64,000 nucleotides of DNA, taken from Sphingomonas sp. Leaf21 (GTDB taxonomy: Bacteria > Pseudomonadota > Alphaproteobacteria > Sphingomonadales > Sphingomonadaceae). How positions within the stretch are numbered: position 1 is the stretch's first letter; every line of letters begins with the position of its first letter. The position numbers and the translations under genes were made by a program. Of the stretch, positions 26,766 to 36,490 are shown piece after piece. The notes under the pieces are model-generated. The model had not been told where the DNA came from. It saw only the letters and a program-made list of their open reading frames with translations, and ran no database searches. The stretch spans positions 1 to 64,000 of the forward strand of contig NZ_CAKASM010000019.1 of the NCBI RefSeq assembly GCF_916858675.1, in the 5' to 3' direction.

Positions 26766-28100
26766 ATGGCCCTTCACCGCTCGGACATCCCCGGCATCCG
26801 CAGATGGACGCCCGCCCGCTACCGCGCGCTGTTACGCAAGCAGGGGCCCAGCTCGGTCCAGTTCCGCACCCGCCTCGCCATCCTGATCGGCGCGGTATCG
26901 ATCGGCCTGGCGGCAAGCGCCTTCGCGCAGGCGGCGGATATGGCGGGGGAGATATTCGGCCATCTCGCCAAGCGCTGGCACTGGGCGCCGCTGGTCGTCA
27001 CGCCGCTGCTGTTCGCCGCCCTGGTGTGGATCACGCGGCGGTTCGTGCCGCTCGCGCGCGGCTCGGGCATTCCGCAGGTCATGGCGGCGCAGGCCGATCC
27101 CGAAGGCGCGACGCATGGCCTGGTGTCGATCCGGACGGTCGTCGGCAAGGCGGGGCTGACCCTGGCGGCGGTGCTTGGCGGCGCCTCGGTGGGGCGCGAG
27201 GGGCCGACGGTGCAGATCGCGGCCGCGATCATGGGCCTGACCCACCGCATCCTGGGCGTGCCGTTGCGCGGGGCGGTGCTGATCGCGGGCGGTGCGGCGG
27301 GTGTCGCGGCGGCGTTCAACACGCCGCTGGCGGGGCTGCTGTTCGCGATCGAGGAACTCGCCTCCGCCTATGAGCAGAAGGTCACGCTGCTGGTCATCGC
27401 CGCGATCGCCATCGCGGGCATGATCGCGCAGTCGGTGCAGGGCGATTACGTCTATTTCGGACTGATCGGCGCGCATATGCCGATCGTCACCGCGCTGGTC
27501 GTCGCACCGCTGGCGGGCGTGGTCGGCGGGCTGGCAGGGGGCGGCTTCGCGCGGCTGATGCTGGTGATGGCGACCGGGACCAACCGAGTTACCCGGTGGA
27601 GCAAGGAACGCCCGATCCTGTTCGCCGCGCTGTGCGGTGGCGTCGTCGCGGGACTGGGCGTCGGCACCGGGCTGACCTGGGGCACCGGCTATGGCGCGGC
27701 GCGGGCGATGATCGTCGGGGTCGACGCACCCCTGTGGTTCGGCCCGGCCAAGTTCGTCGCGACGCTGGCGACGGCGGTGGCGGGTCTGCCTGGCGGGATC
27801 TTCGCGCCGTCGCTGGCGGTGGGCGCTGGCGTGGGCAATCTGCTGCGCGCGGTCTTTCCGGGCTCGCCCGCCTCGGCGATCGTGATCCTGGGCATGGTCG
27901 GCTATTTCGCCGGCGTGGTCCGCGCGCCGCTGACCGCCGTGATCATCCTGTCGGAGACGACCGCGAGCCGGGGCCTGATGCTGCCCATGTTCGCCACCGC
28001 CTTCATCGCCGATGGCGTCAGCCAGCTCGTGTGCCGCGAGAAGCTCTACCACGGCCTCTCGCGCACCTTCGCGGCGCGGCGAGCCGAAGCGGTGGCCTAA
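26766..28100 (+). CDS. ClC-type chloride channel/transporter
   Basis: A 444-residue integral membrane protein with about ten hydrophobic segments. The three chloride-pathway signatures are present: GSGIPQ, GREGPT (with the gating Glu) and GIFAPSL. The internal FAIEEL carries the Glu that in exchangers conducts protons, so a Cl-/H+ antiporter is more likely than a channel. The ATG follows AGGAG. It is 50 bp after sapC but is probably a separate function. Its stop overlaps that of the convergent lipoprotein gene. Confidence 0.92.
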   Translation: MALHRSDIPGIRRWTPARYRALLRKQGPSSVQFRTRLAILIGAVSIGLAASAFAQAADMAGEIFGHLAKRWHWAPLVVTPLLFAALVWITRRFVPLARGSGIPQVMAAQADPEGATHGLVSIRTVVGKAGLTLAAVLGGASVGREGPTVQIAAAIMGLTHRILGVPLRGAVLIAGGAAGVAAAFNTPLAGLLFAIEELASAYEQKVTLLVIAAIAIAGMIAQSVQGDYVYFGLIGAHMPIVTALVVAPLAGVVGGLAGGGFARLMLVMATGTNRVTRWSKERPILFAALCGGVVAGLGVGTGLTWGTGYGAARAMIVGVDAPLWFGPAKFVATLATAVAGLPGGIFAPSLAVGAGVGNLLRAVFPGSPASAIVILGMVGYFAGVVRAPLTAVIILSETTASRGLMLPMFATAFIADGVSQLVCREKLYHGLSRTFAARRAEAVA

Positions 28101-29188
28101 CCGACGATGCGGAAGCCGTAGGTGTAGGACCGCGCCGCGCCGCGTACCCGGACATTGTCGATCGTCACGCCGTAGGCGATATTCCTTCCAAGCCCCGCGA
28201 CCTTCCACTGGATATTGTTGGGGACGCCGTATCCCAGCGTGTCGAAGCTGACGCCCGATACCGCAAGCGCGGTTCCGTCCGGCGCGATGACGCGGATCGT
28301 CGCGGCGCTGTAATCCACCGCGCTGTTGTTGCCGATCCGGTTGGGATCGATGATCGCGGAAAAGGACGACAGGGCGGAGGTGTCGAAATAGCGCGCCGGA
28401 TAGTCGCCCTGCGGATAGGCGACGAAGTCGGGCAGCGCGGCGGCGTTGACCGCGGGCGGGTTGGCCTGGCCGAATACCTTCAGCGAGGTGGCGTCGGTCC
28501 GGTTGCCGCCGACCGTGCCCGCGACCCGGCCATAGGCGATGCTGGTCAGGAAGGGCGACAGGATCCAGCGACGATGGCCGACATTGTCCGCGACGATGTT
28601 GCGGATTTCGGTCATCCAGCCTGCGAAGATCGTGTCGGTCGGGCTCAGCGAGAGATAGGGCGAGGGGACCGAACCGTAGAGGTTGCTCGACCCGGCGCCC
28701 GCCGCGCCGCTGGCGCTATAGCATTTCCAGCTCGTCGGCGGCGTGTGGCTCAACTGGCCGTTGGCCGCCATCATCAGCGCCGATTCCATCGCCTCGGCCT
28801 GGTCGGCATCGGAATAGCTGACGGGCGGCAGCTTATGCAGCGCACGGATGCCGTTGATGATCGCCAGCGCCTCCGCGCGCACGTTCGTGCCCAGCGTACC
28901 GGCCTTGCAGTTCGCGACATCGGGCTGGACCGCGTAGCTGGCCGCGATGCCCGCCGCCCATTCCGTCGGGATGCTGGCGGTCGGCGTCGGGCTTGCCGTC
29001 GGTGTGGGGGTCGGCGTCGGCGTCGCTGTCGCTGTCGGGGCGGGCGCGGGAGTGGCGGTCGCTCCCGGAACGACGGTCACATCCGCCGTGGTGGTCGAGG
29101 CGTCGCCTCCGCCGCACGACGCGAGCAGTGGCGCGGTCAGGATCAGCGGCAGCAACGCGCGCCAGGCAAAGGTCGAATCGGGCCGCAT
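28097..29188 (-). CDS. CAP/SCP-domain lipoprotein with a Pro-Thr linker
   Basis: A 363-residue secreted protein. The signal ends in a lipobox (LLASCGGG), so it should be lipid-anchored. A Thr/Pro/Ala-rich linker follows (about 40-75), then a CAP domain with NGIRALHKLPPVSYSD, a QLSHTPP segment and AGWMTEIRN. CAP proteins may bind lipids or act as proteases; this one keeps a His in LSHT but its enzymatic activity is unknown. The ATG at 29188 is chosen over a TTG 12 codons upstream because the signal peptide starts there. It is convergent with the ClC gene. Confidence 0.82.
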   Translation of the reverse strand: MRPDSTFAWRALLPLILTAPLLASCGGGDASTTTADVTVVPGATATPAPAPTATATPTPTPTPTASPTPTASIPTEWAAGIAASYAVQPDVANCKAGTLGTNVRAEALAIINGIRALHKLPPVSYSDADQAEAMESALMMAANGQLSHTPPTSWKCYSASGAAGAGSSNLYGSVPSPYLSLSPTDTIFAGWMTEIRNIVADNVGHRRWILSPFLTSIAYGRVAGTVGGNRTDATSLKVFGQANPPAVNAAALPDFVAYPQGDYPARYFDTSALSSFSAIIDPNRIGNNSAVDYSAATIRVIAPDGTALAVSGVSFDTLGYGVPNNIQWKVAGLGRNIAYGVTIDNVRVRGAARSYTYGFRIVG

Positions 29189-29289
29189 AGTCCATCCCCG
29201 CGCGTTGGCAGGAGGCCTCCGCAAGCGACCGGATCATAGAGGCGGAACGTTAACGATGACTGTAAAGTTAATGACGGTAGCGCAACGGC

Positions 29290-29673
29290 TTACCTATGGT
29301 TCGCCGCCAGGGTGGGGCCGCGCGAGAGCCGGGTCAGCGCGATGCCCGCCAGGTTCTGCGTCCGTTTGACGTGCCGCAGCCTGAGCCTGGGCGGGCGGGG
29401 CAGGGCGAGCCATCGCTCGTGCCAGGGGCGGCAAAGCGTCGGGATACGGGCGGTGCCGTTCGCCTGCGCGATGACGGCCAGCGCATCGCCCAGCAGGATC
29501 GCGTCGGTCACGCCCCGCTCGACCGCCCACTCGGTCGCGGCGATCAGTGCGAGCCATTCGGCCGCCATCGCCGACCCCGCGCCCAGGTCCCGCGCGACCC
29601 GCGTTTCGCCGCCCAGCACCACCGCCCATTCCATGCCGGAGGGGCGGTGGCCGCCGTCGAAGAAGATCTTCAC
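29290..29673 (-). CDS. RNase H-like protein
   Basis: A 127-residue protein with the ribonuclease HI fold pattern: a first Asp in IFFDGGHRPSG, Glu in AAEWLALIAATEWA and Asp in ILLGDALAVI. The fourth conserved acidic position (NxxAD in RNase HI) reads NLAGIA, so the last carboxylate is missing. It may bind or cut RNA-DNA hybrids with altered activity. It starts with GTG at 29673, which overlaps the stop of the upstream FAD dehydrogenase gene (GTGA), so the pair is translationally coupled. Confidence 0.72.
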   Translation of the reverse strand: MKIFFDGGHRPSGMEWAVVLGGETRVARDLGAGSAMAAEWLALIAATEWAVERGVTDAILLGDALAVIAQANGTARIPTLCRPWHERWLALPRPPRLRLRHVKRTQNLAGIALTRLSRGPTLAANHR

Positions 29674-31289
29674 GGTCTGGCGGCGATGCTGTGTGCCACC
29701 GCCTCGGCGGTCTTGATCCCGTCGACCGCCGCCGACAGGATGCCGCCCGCATAGCCCGCGCCCTCGCCCGCCGGGAACAGCCCGCGCGTGTTCAGGCTGT
29801 GCCCGTCCTCGCCGCGCGTGAAGCGGACCGGCGACGATGTGCGCGTCTCGACCCCGGTCATCACCACGTCCGGGTGATCGTAACCGGCGATCTGGCGACC
29901 GAAGGCCGGGATCGCCTCGCGCATCGCCTCGACCACGAAATCGGGCAGGCACTCGGCCAGGTCGGTCGGCGTCACGCCGGGGCGATAGGAGGGGGTGACC
30001 GAGCCCAGGCTGGTCGAGGGCCGCTTCGCCAGGAAGTCGCCGACCCGCTGCGCCGGAGCCTTGTAGTTGGAGCCGCCCGCGACATAGGCGCGCTCTTCCC
30101 AATGGCGTTGCAGCGCTAGGCCCGCCAGCGGATCGCCGGGAAAGTCGCGCTCGGGATCAATCGCGACGACGAAGCCCGAATTGGCGTTCCGCTCGTTGCG
30201 CGAATACTGGCTCATGCCGTTGGTCGCGACGCGCCCCTCTTCCGAGGTCGCGGCGACCACCGTGCCGCCGGGGCACATGCAGAAGCTGTAGACCGTGCGC
30301 CCGTTCGAGCAGTGATGCGAGATGTGATATTCCGCCGCGCCAAGGATCGGGTTCCCCGCCTGATGCCCGAAGCGGGCGCGGTCGATCCACCCCTGCGGAT
30401 GCTCGATCCGCACGCCGATCGAAAAGGGCTTGGCCTCGACATGGACGCCCGCCGACTGCAGCATGGCGAAGCTGTCGCGCGCGCTGTGCCCGATGGCGAG
30501 GACGACATGGTCCGCCTCCAGATAGCCGCCGCCGTTCAGGTGAAGTCCGCGCACCCGCCGCTCACCCGATCCGTCCGTCTCCACGTCCAGCCCGTCGACG
30601 CGGGTGGAGAAGCGATATTCGCCGCCCAGTTCCTCGATCGTCGCGCGGATGCTCTCGACCATCGTCACCAGGCGGAAGGTGCCGATATGCGGATGCGCCT
30701 CGGTCAGGATCTCCGGGGGCGCGCCCGCCTTGACGAACTCGGTCAGCACCTTGCGGTTCAGATGGCGGGGATCCTTGATCCGGCTGTAGAGCTTGCCATC
30801 GGAGAAGGTGCCGGCACCCCCTTCGCCATATTGGACGTTGGATTCGGGATTGAGCACGCTCCTGCGCCACAGGCCCCAGGTGTCCTGCGTCCGCTCGCGC
30901 ACCACCTTGCCGCGCTCCAGGATGATCGGGCGGTGCCCCGCCTGTGCCAGCACCAGCGCGGCGAACAGGCCGCAGGGCCCGGCGCCGATCACGACCGGCC
31001 GCTTGGCACCCGGCGGCGGGGCGCCGGGCAGGTGGTAGCGGGTGTCGGGCGTGCGCTGCACATCGCGGTCGCGGCGGAACCGCTCGAGCACGGCGGGCTC
31101 GTTCTTGAGGTTGACGTCGACCGAATAGACGAGCTGGATGTTGTTCTTGTCGCGCGCGTCATGGCCGCGCCTGGCGATGGAGAAGCGGACCAGTTCGCGC
31201 GGCGTGACCCGCAATCGGCGACAGATGGCGGCGGGCAGCGCCTCGTCCGCGTGGTGGAGAGGCAGTTTCAATTCACTGAGGCGGATCAT
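29670..31289 (-). CDS. FAD-dependent dehydrogenase (COG2509-like)
   Basis: A 539-residue flavoprotein of the large uncharacterised FAD-dehydrogenase group. After an about 100-residue N-terminal domain (RVTPRELVRFSIARRGHDAR) comes the dinucleotide loop VVIGAGPCGLFAA, then YGEGGAGTFSDGKL, CSNGRTVYSFCMCPGG and the C-terminal LFPAGEGAGYAGGI loop that closes the FAD. The substrate is unknown. The start at 31289 (MIRLSEL) matches the usual N-terminus of the group better than an ATG four codons upstream. It precedes and overlaps the RNase H-like gene. Confidence 0.85.
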   Translation of the reverse strand: MIRLSELKLPLHHADEALPAAICRRLRVTPRELVRFSIARRGHDARDKNNIQLVYSVDVNLKNEPAVLERFRRDRDVQRTPDTRYHLPGAPPPGAKRPVVIGAGPCGLFAALVLAQAGHRPIILERGKVVRERTQDTWGLWRRSVLNPESNVQYGEGGAGTFSDGKLYSRIKDPRHLNRKVLTEFVKAGAPPEILTEAHPHIGTFRLVTMVESIRATIEELGGEYRFSTRVDGLDVETDGSGERRVRGLHLNGGGYLEADHVVLAIGHSARDSFAMLQSAGVHVEAKPFSIGVRIEHPQGWIDRARFGHQAGNPILGAAEYHISHHCSNGRTVYSFCMCPGGTVVAATSEEGRVATNGMSQYSRNERNANSGFVVAIDPERDFPGDPLAGLALQRHWEERAYVAGGSNYKAPAQRVGDFLAKRPSTSLGSVTPSYRPGVTPTDLAECLPDFVVEAMREAIPAFGRQIAGYDHPDVVMTGVETRTSSPVRFTRGEDGHSLNTRGLFPAGEGAGYAGGILSAAVDGIKTAEAVAHSIAARP

Positions 31290-31336
31290 CCCGCGCGCCA
31301 TACAGAATTGCGCGCCATCCCGCCATCGCTCGCGTG

Positions 31337-31807
31337 TCAGTCGCCCGGGGTCAGGACCAGTCGCTTCTGGATGAGGCCGTCGCCCGTGCGATAGGTGCGG
31401 AATCCCATCGCCTCGTAATAGCGCAGGCCCATGTCATTGTCGGCGCCGATACAGGCATCGACCCTGGGCAGGCCCGCCGTCACCGCCGCCGCCCGCGTCG
31501 CGGTGAACAGCGCGGTGCCGACGCCCCGGCGATGCGCTCGCGGGCTGATATGCGTGCCGATGATCCCCCAGCCGGACGGTACGTCATAGCGATTGCCGGG
31601 TGTCGCGCGGACCAGCGACTGGAAACCCAGCACCACGCCCTCCGGGTCGAGGGCGACGCTGCAACGAACGCTGTCGCGATTCGCGATATAGTGCGCCAGC
31701 GTGAAGTCCGGATCATGCGGCCGCATCCGGCCGGTCGATTCGATGATCTCCCGAAGCACATCGCTCATCGCGGTGGCGTCCTGTTCGACGGCGGGACGGA
31801 TCAGCAT
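31337..31807 (-). CDS. GNAT family N-acetyltransferase
   Basis: A 156-residue acetyltransferase. It shows the acetyl-CoA loop R-R-G-V-G-T-A (HRRGVGTALF), a preceding beta-bulge (ISPRAH) and the C-terminal GLRYYEAMGFR motif. The acceptor substrate cannot be read from sequence. The ATG at 31807 overlaps the last codons of the HD-GYP gene by 7 bp, so the two are probably co-transcribed. Confidence 0.85.
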   Translation of the reverse strand: MLIRPAVEQDATAMSDVLREIIESTGRMRPHDPDFTLAHYIANRDSVRCSVALDPEGVVLGFQSLVRATPGNRYDVPSGWGIIGTHISPRAHRRGVGTALFTATRAAAVTAGLPRVDACIGADNDMGLRYYEAMGFRTYRTGDGLIQKRLVLTPGD

Positions 31808-33096
31808 GGCCTGGCGCCCTGATGTGCGCTGTCGTCCGTTCCCGGCCGCCGCGCGACGGGCGCGGGGGGCGGGGATGCTGCCATGACCTCCGACCGCAGG
31901 GTTGGCCAGTCATCGCCGAACCAGTATCCGCCGCGTTCGGCGCGCAGGATCGGGTCGTCCGCCGTCGCCACATCCACGATCGTGCCGCGCCGCTGTTCGG
32001 GCACGTCGTAGAAGGTGCGGACGATCGGCGTCGTCGGCGTGTCGCCTTCTTCGACGACGATGCCCAGCCGGTTGGAATGGAGCCGGACCAGCGCGCCGAA
32101 GGGCTGGATGCCAAGGCTGGCGATCAACGCCCGCAGGATGACGGGATCGAAATGCCCTTCCCATTCGAGCATCCGCGCCAGCGCCTCGTGTGGCGACCAG
32201 GCGCGCTTATAGGGCCTGATCGACGTCACGGCGTCATAGACGTCGCAGACCGCCGCCAGCCGGACGAACGGACCGATCGCATCCCCGGCCAGCCCGGCGG
32301 GATAGCCGGTGCCGTCGATCCGTTCGTGATGATGGCGGCACACCGCCAGGATGCGCGGGTCGAGATCCGCGATATCCAGCAGCATGTCGTGCCCGAGGTC
32401 GGGGTGACGCCGCATCTGCGCCAGTTCGGCGGGGTCGAGCGTGCCCGGTTTGTCGACGATGGCGCTCGCGATCCGTACCTTGCCGATGTCGTGGAGCAGG
32501 CCCGCCATTCCGGCGACGCGGATGTCCGCCTCGCTCATCCCCAAATGCCGTGCCAGCCCCATCATCAGCGTCCCGACCGCGACCGAATGGATATAGGTAT
32601 AGCGATCCCGGTCCTTCAGCCGCGTCACCGCGATGATGGCGGCATTGCCCCTCATGGTCGCCTCCGCCAGCTCCTCGACCAGCGGCGTCAGATCGGCGCT
32701 GCACACCGCCCGGCCCAGCCGCGCCTCGTCGAACAGCCGCGCGATGACCGCGCTGGCCCGCTCCGCCATGGCGGCCGCGCGTTCGAGGTCCGTCGGCGGC
32801 TTGCGCCGATGCGCCCGCGCCGGGCGCGCGACCGACGAGTCCGCACGGACCGTGTCGGCCATCATCGGTTCGACAGCGGCGATGCGTGCGGGACCGCGCC
32901 CCTTGTGCAGATCGATGGTCAGATGCCGCACCGATTCGCGGATCCTGGCACAGTCCGCATCCTTGGTCAGCAGGAAGGACTGTCGCCAAAATGGACTGTC
33001 CATCCACGAACAATGGAGGGCGTGGACGTACATGCCAAGCGTCGCCTGCTCCCCCCTGATGCGGATGTACCGATCCTTGGTCGAACCCTGTGTCAT
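31801..33096 (-). CDS. HD-GYP domain protein (c-di-GMP phosphodiesterase-type) with DUF3391 N-terminus
   Basis: A 431-residue soluble protein. The N-terminal part (about 1-100) looks like DUF3391 (LGMYVHALHCSW, then SFLLTKDAD). The HD-GYP domain follows, with LLHDIGK, HHER and DGTGYP all intact, which in this family degrades cyclic di-GMP. The C-terminal 80 residues form a small beta domain and a disordered Pro-rich tail. No transmembrane helix or receiver is present, so activation is presumably through the N-terminal domain. The divergent neighbour is a siderophore receptor 254 bp away. Confidence 0.9.
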   Translation of the reverse strand: MTQGSTKDRYIRIRGEQATLGMYVHALHCSWMDSPFWRQSFLLTKDADCARIRESVRHLTIDLHKGRGPARIAAVEPMMADTVRADSSVARPARAHRRKPPTDLERAAAMAERASAVIARLFDEARLGRAVCSADLTPLVEELAEATMRGNAAIIAVTRLKDRDRYTYIHSVAVGTLMMGLARHLGMSEADIRVAGMAGLLHDIGKVRIASAIVDKPGTLDPAELAQMRRHPDLGHDMLLDIADLDPRILAVCRHHHERIDGTGYPAGLAGDAIGPFVRLAAVCDVYDAVTSIRPYKRAWSPHEALARMLEWEGHFDPVILRALIASLGIQPFGALVRLHSNRLGIVVEEGDTPTTPIVRTFYDVPEQRRGTIVDVATADDPILRAERGGYWFGDDWPTLRSEVMAASPPPAPVARRPGTDDSAHQGARPC

Positions 33097-33277
33097 GCAC
33101 CAAGCCTAGCGGACCCACGTAAAGACTTGGTTTCTCGATACGGGTTGATCTGAAATCCTGCTGATTGCTTAACGAGCTGAAATAAAGACATATTGTCCAT
33201 TATGGGCATAAAGCCGCGTGCGGCGTGCCATCGATCGGTTTCCCAAACGACGTCCGTTTCGCCTCACCCGCCACCAG

Positions 33278-33301
33278 ATGAGAATCACTAGCGTTTGCAT
33301 T
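33278..33301. promoter_or_regulatory. Fur-box-like site upstream of the catecholate receptor
   Basis: ATGAGAATCACTA (33278-33290) followed by GCGTTTGCATT resembles the left half and part of the right half of a Fur-binding site. It lies about 50-70 bp before the receptor ATG. The match is weaker than that at 38626. Regulation by iron through Fur is inferred. Confidence 0.45.
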
Positions 33302-33349
33302 GACGGTGCGAGTGTTTCGCATTAGCGGCGGCGGCAAAGGGGAAAATCC

Positions 33350-35734
33350 ATGTCGCAATCGTTCATCGCCCTGTCGTGCGTAGGCTTCCTGGCGACCGCG
33401 CCGCATATCGCATCCGCCGAGACGGCACCGCCCTCGGCCACACCATCGCGCACGCAGGATTCAACCGGCCAGCGCGACATGGTCGTCGTCACCGGCCAGC
33501 GTGCCGCCACCCAGGCGCTGGAAAGCCCCAAGGCGACCGCGCCGCTGCTCGATACGCCGCAGACCATCACGGTGGTCAGCGAACAGACCATCCGGAAACA
33601 GAATCTCCAGACGCTGCGCGACGTGTTGCAGACGATTCCGGGCATCACCTTCGGCGCGGGCGAGGGTGGCGGCGGTTATGGCGACTCGATCAACCTGCGC
33701 GGCTATTCGGCGAACAACGACATCACCATCGACGGCGTGCGCGACAGCGCGCAATATAGCCGGACCGACCCGTTCAACCTGCAACAGGTCGAGGTCTATA
33801 ACGGCGCGAACAGCGTCTTCAACGGATCGGGATCGGTCGGCGGCACGATCAACCTCGTCTCCAAGGTGCCGACGGCCGAGACGCTGACCATCGCGCAGGG
33901 ATCGGTCGGCACCGACAATTATTATCGCGGCGCGATCGACAGCAATGTCCGCGTGTCCGACCTCGTCGCGGTAAGGCTGAACGGCGCCTACCATCATAAC
34001 GACGTGCCCGGCCGCGACGTCGAGAAGATGCAGCGCTGGGGAATTGCCCCCTCGGTCACGATCGGCATCGGCGGTCCGACCAGCCTGACGCTCGCCTATG
34101 TCCATCAGGAGGATCGCAACACGCCGGTCTATGGCATCCCCTATTTCGACAACGGCATCGTCGACGGCTTCGTGCCGGGTGCGCGGCGCGACGCCTATTT
34201 CGGGATCGCCAATCTCGATCGGCAGGATAGCACCGTCGATCGCCTCACCGCCACCTTCCGCCACGCGATCGACGAGCATTGGAGCGTGCGCAACCTGACC
34301 CGCTGGCAACAGGTGACGCAATACAGCGTCACCTCCGCGCCGCAGGGCACCTTCTGCCTCGCCTCGACGGGGCTCCAGCCGATCACCGCGACCCCCGGCG
34401 CGACGGTGGGCGCGGCCTGTCCGGCCAATGTGCCGCCCGGCTATTATCTGCCATCCGGCCCGCGCGGACTGGTGCGCGACCAGCAGAACCAGATGCTCTA
34501 CGACCAGCTCGACCTGCGGCATGAGGCGGGGGCCAAGGGCGGCTTCCACAATATCCTGAACGTCGGGCTTTCGGGGATGCTGGAGAATTACCGGATCACC
34601 ACGGCCTCGCTGCTGCGCAACAGCAACGGCAGCGCGGTTTCCCCGCTGCCGCTGATCGATATCGCCAATCCGAACACCAATTATGCCGGGCCGATCAACC
34701 TGACCACGACGGCGCAGTCGCGAAGCGAGACCCGAAACCTGGCGGTCTATGCGTTCGACACGCTGGAGCTGAACCGCTTCTTCGAGCTGAACGGCGGCGT
34801 CCGTTGGGAATATCAGGAGGCGAGCTTCCGCGCGCTGCCGCTCAACATCGTACCGCCGGGCTCGACCGCGCTGACCGCGCTTCAGGCCGCACCCCAGATC
34901 AGCCGCGAGCGGCTGTTCTCCTGGCGGGTGGGTGGCGTCTTCCACCCGGTCGAGAATGTCAGCCTCTATGCGGGTTATGGCAATGCCAAGACGCCGTCCT
35001 CCTCGACGGTCCGGCTGGGTTGTGGCGTGCCGTCGACCGCGACCGCCGCGAACCCGTGTGCCGTCGCGCCCGAAACCGCCAAGAACTACGAGGTCGGGGT
35101 CAAGGCCGGATTGCTCGACCGCAGGCTGGAGCTGACCGCCGCGGTCTTCCGCAACGCGCGGACCAATTACCGCGTCCCCTCCAACGATCCCGCGCTGCCC
35201 GCCGGGTTGCAGGTGCTCGACGGGCGGAGCCGGGTCGACGGCGTCGCGCTGGGCCTGTCGGGCGCGATCACCCCGGCCTGGACGATCTTCGCCAACTATA
35301 CCTATCTCGACGGCAAGGTGCTGCAGAGCATCTCCAACCGCGACAAGGCGGCGGGTGTCGCCGATCCGCAGGCGGGCAGCCAGCTGTTCCAGACCCCGAA
35401 ACATTCGGGCAGCCTGTTCACCACCTACAAGCTACCCTTCGGTCTGGAGGTCGGCTACGGCCTGACCTATCAGGGGTCCTTCGCGACCAATGCGCCGATC
35501 GCCGCCAATCCGGTGCAGTTCCATGTCGACGACTATCTGATCCACCGCGCCTATCTGGCCTATACCATCGCGCAGCGCTGGACGATGCAGTTGAACGTGC
35601 AGAACTTCACCGACGAGAAATATGTCACGGGCGTGCGCAACAACGTCAACGCGACGACCGGCGTCGTCACCGGCGGCTGGGCGATCCCCGGCGACCGGCG
35701 GCAGGCGACGCTCAGCCTGTTCTATAATTTCTGA
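33350..35734 (+). CDS. TonB-dependent catecholate siderophore receptor (Fiu-like)
   Basis: A 794-residue receptor for iron(III)-siderophores. A short signal peptide (cleavage near IASA) precedes a plug of the siderophore class: LDTPQTITVVSEQTI, TLRDVLQTIPGITFG, INLRGYSANNDITIDGVRD and ITIDG. The barrel ends in a C-terminal Phe (LFYNF). The layout and the following PiuC hydroxylase match Fiu/PiuA-type catecholate receptors. The ATG is about 10 bp after an AAAGGGGA site. It is probably iron-repressed (see the Fur-like site upstream) and 18 bp from piuC. Confidence 0.92.
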   Translation: MSQSFIALSCVGFLATAPHIASAETAPPSATPSRTQDSTGQRDMVVVTGQRAATQALESPKATAPLLDTPQTITVVSEQTIRKQNLQTLRDVLQTIPGITFGAGEGGGGYGDSINLRGYSANNDITIDGVRDSAQYSRTDPFNLQQVEVYNGANSVFNGSGSVGGTINLVSKVPTAETLTIAQGSVGTDNYYRGAIDSNVRVSDLVAVRLNGAYHHNDVPGRDVEKMQRWGIAPSVTIGIGGPTSLTLAYVHQEDRNTPVYGIPYFDNGIVDGFVPGARRDAYFGIANLDRQDSTVDRLTATFRHAIDEHWSVRNLTRWQQVTQYSVTSAPQGTFCLASTGLQPITATPGATVGAACPANVPPGYYLPSGPRGLVRDQQNQMLYDQLDLRHEAGAKGGFHNILNVGLSGMLENYRITTASLLRNSNGSAVSPLPLIDIANPNTNYAGPINLTTTAQSRSETRNLAVYAFDTLELNRFFELNGGVRWEYQEASFRALPLNIVPPGSTALTALQAAPQISRERLFSWRVGGVFHPVENVSLYAGYGNAKTPSSSTVRLGCGVPSTATAANPCAVAPETAKNYEVGVKAGLLDRRLELTAAVFRNARTNYRVPSNDPALPAGLQVLDGRSRVDGVALGLSGAITPAWTIFANYTYLDGKVLQSISNRDKAAGVADPQAGSQLFQTPKHSGSLFTTYKLPFGLEVGYGLTYQGSFATNAPIAANPVQFHVDDYLIHRAYLAYTIAQRWTMQLNVQNFTDEKYVTGVRNNVNATTGVVTGGWAIPGDRRQATLSLFYNF

Positions 35735-35752
35735 CCGGGCTAGGTTGACGCC

Positions 35753-36436
35753 ATGCTGATCGTCCTCCCCGATATCCTCGACGCCGCCGGAGTGGGGGAG
35801 GTCCGTCGCCTGATCGATGCGGGCCCCTGGGCGGATGGCAACGCCACCTCGGGCCCGCAGGCGGCGCTGGCCAAGCGCAACGACCAGTTGCCCGAGGATT
35901 CGACGGCGGCGGTCGGCGCGGGGCGGATGGTCCTCGACGCGCTGGGGCGATCGCCGCTGTTCGTGGCGGCGGCGCTGCCGCTCAAGGTTTATCCACCGCT
36001 GTTCAACCGCTATGCGGGGGGACAGGCGTTCGACGTGCATGTCGACAACGCCGTCCGGCTGAAACGGGGGAGCGATTTCCGGATGCGCTCCGACCTGTCG
36101 CTGACCCTCTTCCTGGAGGATCCCGCCAATTATGACGGCGGCGCGCTGGTGGTCGAGGATCTGTACGGCGAGCAGCGGGTCAAATTGTCGGCGGGCAGCG
36201 CGGTGCTCTATCCCGCCTCCAGCCTCCACCGGGTCGAACCGGTGACACGCGGCACGCGGGTGGCGTCGTTCCTGTGGATCCAGTCGATGGTCCGCGACGA
36301 TGGCGAGCGCCGAATCCTGTTCGACCTCGACCGCGCCATCCAGCGGGTCGGGGCGGACAAGGGGCAGGGCGACCGGTCGGTGGTCGAGCTGACCGGGGTC
36401 TATCACAATCTCCTGCGTCGCTGGGCCGACGCCTGA
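35753..36436 (+). CDS. piuC: PKHD-type Fe(II)/2-oxoglutarate-dependent hydroxylase PiuC
   Basis: A 227-residue dioxygenase of the PiuC/YbiX family. The iron triad is visible: HVD (about 96-98) and His in SSLHRV (about 158), with Arg in TRVASF (about 169) to hold 2-oxoglutarate. The N-terminal [13 protein letters not shown] and [13 protein letters not shown] segments are family hallmarks. PiuC genes commonly follow catecholate receptor genes, as here (18 bp gap), and are thought to modify or help use siderophores. It is convergent with the second siderophore receptor, separated by a strong hairpin. Confidence 0.92.
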   Translation: MLIVLPDILDAAGVGEVRRLIDAGPWADGNATSGPQAALAKRNDQLPEDSTAAVGAGRMVLDALGRSPLFVAAALPLKVYPPLFNRYAGGQAFDVHVDNAVRLKRGSDFRMRSDLSLTLFLEDPANYDGGALVVEDLYGEQRVKLSAGSAVLYPASSLHRVEPVTRGTRVASFLWIQSMVRDDGERRILFDLDRAIQRVGADKGQGDRSVVELTGVYHNLLRRWADA

Positions 36437-36440
36437 CGCG

Positions 36441-36478
36441 CGTCACCCGGCAAAGGCCACAGCCTTCGCCGGGTGACG
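36441..36478. terminator. perfect 11-bp hairpin between piuC and the second siderophore receptor
   Basis: CGTCACCCGGC (36441-36451) pairs exactly with GCCGGGTGACG (36468-36478). Its place between two converging genes makes a bidirectional terminator likely. No long T-run follows. Confidence 0.6.
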
Positions 36479-36490
36479 ATCGTCCGGTTT

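Noticed and set aside
28930..29080. A tandem-repeat or CRISPR-like array around the GTCGGCGTCGG-type repeats
   Set aside because: The repeats encode the Thr-Pro linker of the CAP lipoprotein and have no spacer structure. No CRISPR array is seen anywhere in the window.
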